Assembly (NCBI GenBank): GCA_030450335.1 | Contig: JAKDIS010000100.1 | Coordinates: forward strand, 1 to 9,221 | Direction: 5' to 3' | Length of the DNA: 9,221 bases | Origin: Corynebacterium sp. | Lineage (GTDB): Bacteria; Actinomycetota; Actinomycetes; Mycobacteriales; Mycobacteriaceae | Translations under genes and position numbers: made by a program | Notes under the pieces: generated by a model | What the model was told of the DNA's origin: nothing | The model's input: the letters and a program-made list of their open reading frames with translations, nothing else | Databases searched by the model: none | In this document: piece by piece, positions 1 through 5,304 of the stretch | Layout of the letters: the number at the start of each line of letters is the position of its first letter | Numbering within the stretch: position 1 is the stretch's first letter

Positions 1-50
1 GCGGCGACGTTGGACTGGATGAAGTCAGCACCCTTTAGCAACACGCCCTA
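1..50. mobile_element. Possible end of an insertion sequence (left window edge)
   Basis: The stretch ends in TTAGCAACACGCC and is followed at once by CTAG (48-51). Read on the minus strand it begins GGCGTGTTGCTAAAG, which resembles the terminal repeats of some IS5-family (IS427-like) elements; that group often inserts at CTAG and duplicates only TA. No transposase motif can be recognised in the 50 bases available, and the other end of the element is outside the window. If the call is right, the element sits about 50 bp upstream of the -10 box of the PTS gene. The resemblance is from memory and no alignment was made. Confidence 0.28.
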
Positions 51-97
51 GGCCCCCTACATGAGGTAGGTGTGCAATTATCCGCAGTGAACTTCTC

Positions 98-103
98 TAC
101 CCT
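98..103 (+). promoter_or_regulatory. -10 box of the PTS gene, leaderless start
   Basis: TACCCT fits the corynebacterial TANNNT -10 pattern and is followed by 7 nt and then the ATG at 111, so transcription would begin at the start codon. I see no convincing -35 element in the 15-20 bp upstream. Confidence 0.45.
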
Positions 104-110
104 CGAAACG

Positions 111-2123
111 ATGACGTCATCAGAGACCCCGCCACTCGTTCTGGCGATCACCGCGTGCCCCACCGGAATCGCCCACACCTACATGGCCGCCGAGAACCTC
201 GAGGGGGCCGCCGACGTCGCCGGCGTGCGGGTCCGGGTGGAGACCCACGGGTCCATCGGGGTGGAGAATTCCTTCACCGACCAGGAGGTCCGTGAGGCCG
301 CGGCGGTCGTGGTCGCGGCGGACATGAAGATCGACACCTCCCGGTTCGCGGGCAAGCCGCTGCTGTCCACGGGAGTGGACGACGGCATCAAGCGGCCGGC
401 CGAGGTGCTCCGGCGGGCGTTGGACGCACCGACGAGCAGCGGTGAGGACGCCGGCGTCGATGGTGCCGGTGGCACCGGTGGCAGCGGTGCCGGGACGGCG
501 GCGGGGGAACGGTCCTGGATCAGGACGTTCGGGGACGACCTCTACCGTGCGCTGATGAACGGCGTCTCCCACATGATCCCGTTCGTCGTCACCGGAGGGC
601 TGATGCTCGCCGTGGCACTGTCCCTGGGCGGGGAGCCCACGGCCGAAGGGCTGGTCATTCCCGAGGGGACGTTCTGGGACACGCTCAACCAGCTCGGTGG
701 TCTGGCCTTCTCCCTGATGGTTCCGGTCCTGTCCGGGTACATCGCGATGGCCATCGCCGACCGGCCCGGACTCGCGCCGGGTTTCGTGACCGGGCTCGTG
801 GCGGTGACCGGCGACCTGTACGGGTCCGAGGCGGACGCCGGGTTCCTCGGCGGCATCGTCACCGGTGTGCTCTCCGGGTGCGTGGCCCTGGCGATCCGGC
901 GGATCCCGGTCCACAAGTACATCCAGCCGATCTGGCCGATCATCGTCATCCCCGTGCTGACCACCCTCATCGTCGGTGGTCTGTTCATCTACCTGCTGGG
1001 TAACCCCATCGCCACACTCTTCGAGGTCATGACGGAGGGACTGGAGGGGATGCAGGGGTCGTCCGTGCTGCTGCTCGGGGCGATCATCGGGGCCATGATC
1101 GCCTTCGACATGGGCGGACCGCTGAACAAGACGGCGTTCCTCTTCGCCGGTGGTCTCATCGCCACCGGCAACGCGGCGCCGATGGGCATGGCGGCGGTGG
1201 CGATCGCCGTGCCGCCGATCGCCGCCGGTGTGACGACGCTGCTCGCCCGCCGCCGGTTCAACAAGGCGGAGCGTGACGCCGGGATCGCCGGGCTCTTCAT
1301 GGGTTTCTTCGGCATTTCCGAGGGTGCGATTCCCCTGGCTGTCGCCCGGCCGCTGCAGATCATCCCCGCCAACGTGATCGGTGGTGCGGTCGCCGGAGCG
1401 TTGGCGGGCATGTTCGGGGTGAAGGACAACGTGATGCACGGTGGGCCGATCGTCGCCGTCCTGGGGGCTGTCGAGGGCATCGCCTGGTTCTTCCTGGCCC
1501 TGGTCGTCGGCATCGCCGTGACGACCGCGGTGTCGCTGCTGCTGATGGTGGTCACCACGGGTGCACCGGAGGTGGGGGAGGATGAGGGCCCCGACACGGA
1601 GCCGGCCTCGCCGGACCTCATCGACGCGGGCACCGTCGTCCTCGACCTGGTTCCCGCGGCGGACACAGCGGACACAGCGGACACAGGGGATGCGGCCGCG
1701 GTGATCCGTGCCCTCGCCGGTCAGGCGGAGGAGCAGGGACGTCTCGACGCTCCGGGCGTGGTGGACGCCGCCCTGGCCCGTGAGGCGCAGTCCATCACCG
1801 CGGTCGGCCACGGCGTGGCCATCCCGCACGCACGCAGCGCCGCGGTGAGCGTCCCGACCCTGGTCTTCGGACGTCTCCAGGCCCCCGTGGAGTGGGACGC
1901 CCCGGACGGTGAGCCTGTCGACCTGGTGTTCCTCATCGCCGTGCCGGAGGATGCCGGGAAGCAGCACCTCAGGGTCCTCGCGAAGCTCGCCCGTGCATTG
2001 ATGAGGGACGAGTTCCGGGAGTCACTCCGGCGGGCGACGTCGGCGGGGGCCGTGGTCGACCTGGTGAAGGACCTCGGTGTCGAGGAGGTGCAGGGGGCGG
2101 GGACGCAAGCGCAGAGGGCTTGA
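111..2123 (+). CDS. ptsF: PTS fructose transporter subunit IIBCA (fused EIIB-EIIC-EIIA)
   Basis: Membrane permease of the fructose-family phosphotransferase system: it imports and phosphorylates fructose or a related sugar, receiving phosphate from HPr. The 670-residue protein has EIIB first (residues 9-105, phospho-cysteine Cys16 in ACPTGIAHTYMAAE), a Gly/Ser-rich linker (about 107-132), a hydrophobic EIIC (about 145-485) with conserved GGPLNK (335-340), SEGAIP (403-408) and HGG (443-445), an acidic linker, and EIIA at the C terminus (about 502-660, phospho-histidine His573 in AIPHARS). The ATG at 111 is chosen because it lies 7 nt behind a -10 box and gives EIIB its usual short N terminus; GTG at 72 or 87 in the same frame is possible, and GAGGTAGG (63-70) could act as a ribosome site for GTG 87. 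From memory, C. glutamicum PtsF has the order A-B-C, so IIA at the end is notable. No fruK or regulator gene is in view; the true sugar is inferred. Confidence 0.93.
   Translation: MTSSETPPLVLAITACPTGIAHTYMAAENLEGAADVAGVRVRVETHGSIGVENSFTDQEVREAAAVVVAADMKIDTSRFAGKPLLSTGVDDGIKRPAEVLRRALDAPTSSGEDAGVDGAGGTGGSGAGTAAGERSWIRTFGDDLYRALMNGVSHMIPFVVTGGLMLAVALSLGGEPTAEGLVIPEGTFWDTLNQLGGLAFSLMVPVLSGYIAMAIADRPGLAPGFVTGLVAVTGDLYGSEADAGFLGGIVTGVLSGCVALAIRRIPVHKYIQPIWPIIVIPVLTTLIVGGLFIYLLGNPIATLFEVMTEGLEGMQGSSVLLLGAIIGAMIAFDMGGPLNKTAFLFAGGLIATGNAAPMGMAAVAIAVPPIAAGVTTLLARRRFNKAERDAGIAGLFMGFFGISEGAIPLAVARPLQIIPANVIGGAVAGALAGMFGVKDNVMHGGPIVAVLGAVEGIAWFFLALVVGIAVTTAVSLLLMVVTTGAPEVGEDEGPDTEPASPDLIDAGTVVLDLVPAADTADTADTGDAAAVIRALAGQAEEQGRLDAPGVVDAALAREAQSITAVGHGVAIPHARSAAVSVPTLVFGRLQAPVEWDAPDGEPVDLVFLIAVPEDAGKQHLRVLAKLARALMRDEFRESLRRATSAGAVVDLVKDLGVEEVQGAGTQAQRA
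1659..1685 (+). repeat. Three tandem 9-bp repeats inside the PTS gene
   Basis: GCGGACACA is repeated three times exactly (1659-1667, 1668-1676, 1677-1685), giving Ala-Asp-Thr repeats at the front of the EIIA domain, in the loop before its first helix. The unit is a multiple of three, so copy-number change would lengthen or shorten the loop without breaking the frame. Confidence 0.85.
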
Positions 2124-2146
2124 CGGGACACCGCCACTGGTACGGT
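2120..2146 (+). promoter_or_regulatory. Promoter of the ABC ATPase gene
   Basis: A -35-like TTGACG (2120-2125) overlaps the stop codon of the PTS gene. An extended -10, TGG-TACGGT (hexamer 2141-2146), follows after 15 bp. Six nt later comes the ATG at 2153, so the transcript would be leaderless. The 15-bp spacer is short, so the -10 is the more reliable half. Confidence 0.45.
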
Positions 2147-2152
2147 CACCTC

Positions 2153-3301
2153 ATGATCGACCGTTTCATCTGGGCGTCCTCCGGGGCCGGGTTGTCCGAA
2201 CACGCGTGGGCCGCCGCGGAGGAATCCGGGGCGGCCTGGGTGGGTAACGACGCCGCCGCCCACGTCTCGTTGCTGCGCTCCACCGTCCGCGAGGAACTGG
2301 CCTTCGGCATGGAGCAGCAGGGCATCGCACCGGAGGTCATGGCCACCCGGATCGATTCGGCGATGGACACCTGGGGGCTGCGCACCCTCGCCGACCGCGA
2401 ACCCTCCCGGCTGTCCACCGGCCAGACGCGCCGGGTCGCCATCGCCGCGGCCCTGCTGCGCGATCCCGGCGCCCTGGTGCTGGACTGCCCGACCGACGGG
2501 TTGGACGCCGCGGCCGTCGAGACCCTGCGGCGCACCCTCGCCGGTTTCGACGGCGACGTCACCGTCTACGACCGGGTGCGTACCGTGCTCGCCGACGACG
2601 CGCGCCACGAGATGCGGTTGGACGCCACGCCCGCCGCTGCACCTGACCCCGTGCCGGACCCAGTACCGGACGCTGCCTCCGCCGCGTCCTCCCGCGGCAC
2701 GGTGCTGTCCGTGCGCGACCTGACGGTGTCCCGCGGCTCCTTCGCCCTGGGCCCGGTCAGCTTCACCGCGCAGGGCGGGCAGGTCACGCACCTCGCCGGG
2801 CCGAACGGGTCGGGCAAGACCACGCTGATGCTCGCCGTCCTCGGCCTGCTGCCGTGCGGCGGGACCGTCGAGGCGCCGGTCGTCGGCTGGGCGCCGACGG
2901 GGATGGACGCGGCGTTCTCGCGCCGCACCGTGCTCAAGGAACTCGCCGTGGGCACCGACGCCGCCCACGCCGAGGTCGCGCTGCGGTGGGTGGGGCTGGA
3001 GCGGTGGCGCGACGTCCACCCGTTGGACGTCCCGAGCTCGCCGCGCAGGATGCTCGCCGTCGCCGCGGCGCTGGTGCGGGGGCCGGGTCTGCTGATCCTC
3101 GACGAGCCGACCGTGGGGTTGGACGCGGAGGGGTACGCATGGCTGACAACGGTGATGCGGGGCTACGCGGTCGGGGAGTACCACGCCGCACTGGCCGACA
3201 GTGGGCTCGCATCGCGGGAACTGCCGTCGCCGGCGGTGCTGTGGTCCTGTCACAATGCCGCCTTTGCCGACGCTGTCAGCGACCGGTCCCACGTCCTGTA
3301 A
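2153..3301 (+). CDS. Fused two-domain ABC ATPase of ECF/cobalt type, with asymmetric ATP sites
   Basis: A 382-residue cytoplasmic ATPase with two ABC nucleotide-binding domains joined by an Ala/Pro/Asp linker (about 158-180). Domain 1 (1-150) has only a remnant P-loop near the N terminus (SSGAGLS 9-15, Leu where the Walker A lysine belongs), a shortened stretch to the Q-loop position (Asn32 for Gln), STVREELAFG typical of EcfA/CbiO proteins, an intact signature LSTGQ (87-91), and Walker B LVLDCPT with Cys112 in place of the catalytic Glu. Domain 2 (182-382) has an intact Walker A GPNGSGKTT (216-224), Walker B LLILDEPT (313-320, Glu318) and H-loop His367, but its signature is VPSSP (293-297) and the Q-loop Gln is Thr249. 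ABC signatures act on the opposite domain's ATP, so one complete composite site remains. The ATG at 2153 is preferred over an in-frame TTG at 2120 because of the -10 box. No membrane or substrate-binding partner is nearby, so the substrate is unknown. Confidence 0.85.
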   Translation: MIDRFIWASSGAGLSEHAWAAAEESGAAWVGNDAAAHVSLLRSTVREELAFGMEQQGIAPEVMATRIDSAMDTWGLRTLADREPSRLSTGQTRRVAIAAALLRDPGALVLDCPTDGLDAAAVETLRRTLAGFDGDVTVYDRVRTVLADDARHEMRLDATPAAAPDPVPDPVPDAASAASSRGTVLSVRDLTVSRGSFALGPVSFTAQGGQVTHLAGPNGSGKTTLMLAVLGLLPCGGTVEAPVVGWAPTGMDAAFSRRTVLKELAVGTDAAHAEVALRWVGLERWRDVHPLDVPSSPRRMLAVAAALVRGPGLLILDEPTVGLDAEGYAWLTTVMRGYAVGEYHAALADSGLASRELPSPAVLWSCHNAAFADAVSDRSHVL

Positions 3302-3304
3302 CTA

Positions 3305-3357
3305 TCCGAGCCGATTCGGTCGGCTTCGTTGTAGGACATCGACAGAATCGGCTCGGA
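3305..3357. repeat. 13-bp perfect inverted repeat with an alternative inner hairpin
   Basis: TCCGAGCCGATTC (3305-3317) is repeated exactly in reverse complement at 3345-3357, around a 27-nt loop. Within it, AGCCGA (3309-3314) can instead pair with TCGGCT (3320-3325) around a 5-nt loop, so the left arm has two partners. It begins 3 bases after the ABC stop codon and ends 9 bases before the -35 of merR. No T-run follows the right arm, so it is not a standard intrinsic terminator. It could be a terminator without T-tract, a 3'-end RNA structure, or a protein-binding site. Confidence 0.7.
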
Positions 3358-3366
3358 AAGTAACGC

Positions 3367-3397
3367 TTGACCCTCACGCGGCGTCAGGGGCGAGGAT
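3367..3397 (+). promoter_or_regulatory. MerR-type promoter and operator of the merR gene
   Basis: The -35 TTGACC (3367-3372) and the -10-like GAGGAT (3392-3397) are separated by 19 bp, the stretched spacing typical of promoters controlled by MerR proteins. The spacer holds a near-perfect palindrome: CCCTCACGC (3371-3379), a central G, and GCGTCAGGG (3381-3389), with one mismatched pair. Seven nt after the -10 comes the ATG at 3405. This fits autoregulation by the encoded MerR protein, which binds between -35 and -10 and realigns the promoter when its ligand is present. The -10 is a weak match. Confidence 0.7.
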
Positions 3398-3404
3398 CTT
3401 GGGT

Positions 3405-4217
3405 ATGGAACACAACGAACAGAACGAACAGAACACAGAACTCACCGTCAGCCAGGCCGCCGACTTCCTCGGCGTCACGGTGCGCACCTTGCACCACTGG
3501 GACGCGAAGGGGCTGCTCGTCCCACAGGTCCGCACCTGGTCGGACTACCGCATCTACACCGACGACGACCTCGTCCGCGGCCAGCGCATCCTCGTCTACC
3601 GCGAGTCCGGCGTCCCGCTGGGCGAGATCGCGGAGATGTTGGACGGTGCCGACGAGCGCACGCACCTGCTGCGCCAGCGCGAGATGCTGCGCGACCGCCG
3701 CGACGGGGTCGACAGAATGCTCGCCGCGGTGGAGGACCTGCTCGCAGAGACGGAGTCAGGCGTGTACACGGGCCCGGTCCCCGCTGAGCGGGTGCGCGAG
3801 ATCCTCGGCAACGGTTGGGACCCCGACTACCAGCGCGAGGCCGAGGAGCGCTGGGGTGACACCGAGGAATGGCGTCGCTCGCAGCAGGTCATGGAGAAGA
3901 TGGGGGAGGACGACTGGGCGGCGGTCCGCACAGAGGGCGACGACTTCGCCCGGGCGCTCGCCGAGGCCCACGGCCGCGACGTCGCGCCGGGCTCGGAGGA
4001 AGGCAATGCCCTGGCGGAGCGTCAGCGTCGCTCGATCTCGCAGTGGTACGACTGCCCGCACGACCGTCAGGTGATCCTGTCGGCGATGTACGTCGGTGAC
4101 GACCGGTTCCGCATGAACTGGACGGTGGACGGGGTGGACCACACCGACTACCTGGTGGAGCTGATCAAGGCGAACGCTGCCGACCGGGGAGTGGACCTGG
4201 ACAATCCCCGCTGGTGA
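3405..4217 (+). CDS. MerR family transcriptional regulator with TipAS-like ligand domain
   Basis: A 270-residue DNA-binding activator. After an Asn/Gln-rich start, residues 13-80 form a MerR winged helix-turn-helix (LTVSQAADFLGVTVRTLHHW, then GLLVP and Y-R-I-Y). Residues 83-115 are a likely coiled-coil dimerisation helix. Residues about 137-260 match the TipAS antibiotic-recognition domain, with WGDTEEWRRS (150-159), WYDCPHD (214-220) and MYVGDDRF (228-235). In Streptomyces TipA, this domain covalently binds thiopeptides through a cysteine; Cys217 here sits in the corresponding motif. Many TipAS-domain regulators have other or unknown ligands. The ATG at 3405 is chosen because the MerR-type promoter ends just before it; the open frame running back to 3201 is inside the ABC gene. 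The family is firm, the ligand and targets are not known. Confidence 0.92.
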   Translation: MEHNEQNEQNTELTVSQAADFLGVTVRTLHHWDAKGLLVPQVRTWSDYRIYTDDDLVRGQRILVYRESGVPLGEIAEMLDGADERTHLLRQREMLRDRRDGVDRMLAAVEDLLAETESGVYTGPVPAERVREILGNGWDPDYQREAEERWGDTEEWRRSQQVMEKMGEDDWAAVRTEGDDFARALAEAHGRDVAPGSEEGNALAERQRRSISQWYDCPHDRQVILSAMYVGDDRFRMNWTVDGVDHTDYLVELIKANAADRGVDLDNPRW

Positions 4218-4279
4218 GCCGTCGGGCCCACTTCGATTCACCCTGACCGGAACCGGTGCACGGTCCCGGCGGGCTGTGC

Positions 4280-4285
4280 CAGGCT
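4280..4285 (+). promoter_or_regulatory. Extended -10 box of the dioxygenase gene
   Basis: TGC-CAGGCT (hexamer 4280-4285) resembles an extended -10 and is followed by six nt and the ATG at 4292, a leaderless arrangement. The first base is C instead of T and no clear -35 is present. The upstream gap also holds CACCCTGAC (4239-4247). Confidence 0.35.
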
Positions 4286-4291
4286 GACCCC

Positions 4292-5248
4292 ATGACCAAG
4301 AAACAGACAGATCAGTCTATCGAACTCACCCGCCTGTCCCACAGCGTCGGCGCCAAGGTCGAGGGTCTGCGTCTCGACGGCGACCTCGACCCGGACACCG
4401 CCGGGTGGCTGCGCTCCCAGCTCGCCGTCCACAAGGTCCTCATCATCCGGGGCCAGCAGCACCTCACCGACGACTCCCAGTACGCCTTCGCCCGGCTGCT
4501 GGGCACGCCCACGCTGGCGCACCCCACCGTGGCCTCCCACGGTCAGGACAGTCTCATCCTGGAGGGGGCGGCGAACGCCTGGCACACGGACGTGTCCTTC
4601 GTCGACCGGGTGCCGAAGATCTCGATCCTGCGCGCCGTGGAACTGCCCGGCTACGGCGGGGCCACGGAGTGGGCGAACACGGTCGCCGCCTACGAGCGGC
4701 TGCCGGAGCCGCTGCGCGAGCTGGCGGACCGGCTGTGGGCGGTGCACACCAACGACTACGACTACGCCTCGGCGCGGGAGCAGGCGCAGAACAAGGACTC
4801 GACCGACTCCAGCGGCTTCTCCTACGCGGAGTTCACCCGGGTCCGTTTCGAGACCGAACACCCGGTGGTCCACGTCCACCCCGCGACGGGGGAGCGCTCG
4901 CTGCTGCTCGGACAGTTCGTCTCCCACCTGGCGGGCCTGCGCGACGACGAGTCCCGTGACCTCGTCCGGCTGCTCCAGGCCCGCATCCTGTCGCCGGACA
5001 ACACGCTGCGCTGGCACTGGGAGGAGGGCGACGTGGCGATCTGGGACAACCTGGCCACCCAGCACTACGGGGTCGCCGACTTCGGCGACCAGGCGCGGAA
5101 GAACCATCGCGTCACCCTCGCCGGGCCCGTGCCGGTGAGTGTCACCGGCGAGCATTCGCGCGTGATCACCGGGGACGCCTCGGCGTACTCGGTCGTCGAC
5201 GAGGAGGACCGCCTGCCCGGCTACCCGGGAAACCTGGCGGTGGCGTGA
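4292..5248 (+). CDS. atsK: TauD/TfdA-family Fe(II)/2-oxoglutarate dioxygenase, AtsK-like alkyl sulfatase
   Basis: A 318-residue cytoplasmic non-heme iron oxygenase. The iron ligands are visible as His98 and Asp100 in WHTDVSF and distal His258 in ATQHYGV; Arg273 in HRVTLAG would hold the 2-oxoglutarate carboxylate, and GGAT (122-125) carries the usual co-substrate threonine. Segments such as the WAVHTNDYDYAS block (149-160), ETEHPVV (187-193) and GDVAIWDN (246-253) recall Pseudomonas AtsK and Mycobacterium Rv3406, which cleave alkyl sulfate esters oxidatively to an aldehyde and sulfate for sulfur supply; TauD itself acts on taurine. The subfamily is judged from memory, so taurine or another sulfonate remains possible. 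The ATG at 4292 is preferred to GTG 4256 because it lies behind a -10-like box. No sulfur transporter genes flank it; it stands between merR and purT as its own unit. Confidence 0.88.
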   Translation: MTKKQTDQSIELTRLSHSVGAKVEGLRLDGDLDPDTAGWLRSQLAVHKVLIIRGQQHLTDDSQYAFARLLGTPTLAHPTVASHGQDSLILEGAANAWHTDVSFVDRVPKISILRAVELPGYGGATEWANTVAAYERLPEPLRELADRLWAVHTNDYDYASAREQAQNKDSTDSSGFSYAEFTRVRFETEHPVVHVHPATGERSLLLGQFVSHLAGLRDDESRDLVRLLQARILSPDNTLRWHWEEGDVAIWDNLATQHYGVADFGDQARKNHRVTLAGPVPVSVTGEHSRVITGDASAYSVVDEEDRLPGYPGNLAVA

Positions 5249-5266
5249 CTGCACCCTGACGAGACT

Positions 5267-5279
5267 GCGGGTTTCCCGC
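5267..5279. promoter_or_regulatory. Small hairpin at the -35 position of purT
   Basis: GCGGG (5267-5271) and CCCGC (5275-5279) form a 5-bp inverted repeat around TTT. It lies 18 bases after the dioxygenase stop codon and about where the purT -35 should be. No T-run follows, so a regulatory role is as likely as termination; chance is also possible in GC-rich DNA. Confidence 0.3.
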
Positions 5280-5290
5280 GACGCGGCTGG

Positions 5291-5296
5291 TAGCGT
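5291..5296 (+). promoter_or_regulatory. Extended -10 box of purT
   Basis: TGG-TAGCGT (hexamer 5291-5296) is a good extended -10, with 8 nt to the ATG at 5305. Transcription would start at or within about three bases of the start codon. No purine-responsive PurR box or riboswitch fold is visible in the short upstream gap. Confidence 0.5.
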
Positions 5297-5304
5297 CTTG
5301 TCCC

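Noticed and set aside
72..110. GTG 72 as start of the PTS gene
   Set aside because: The purine-rich GAGGTAGG ends one base before it, too close to serve as its ribosome site. GTG 87 is better spaced but ATG 111 fits both the -10 box and the EIIB domain.
120..1967. Long minus-strand open frame of 615 codons opposite the PTS gene
   Set aside because: It mirrors a clear PTS gene; the predicted protein is rich in Arg, Gly, His and Asp with no domain, as expected for antisense frames in GC-rich DNA.
1721..3292. Minus-strand open frame of 523 codons across the PTS/ABC boundary
   Set aside because: Runs opposite two recognisable genes and has low-complexity Arg/Gly/Pro/His composition with no family motif.
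3201..3404. N-terminal extension of the MerR protein back into the ABC gene
   Set aside because: The MerR-type promoter ends 7 nt before ATG 3405, and the extension has no MerR homology.
4218..4291. Terminator or riboswitch between merR and the dioxygenase
   Set aside because: Only short GC-rich self-complementary bits such as ACCGGT and GGGCCC are present, as expected by chance; no T-run or larger fold.
4238..5254. Minus-strand open frame of 338 codons opposite the dioxygenase
   Set aside because: Same limits as the real gene, composition of a shadow frame, no promoter or ribosome site.
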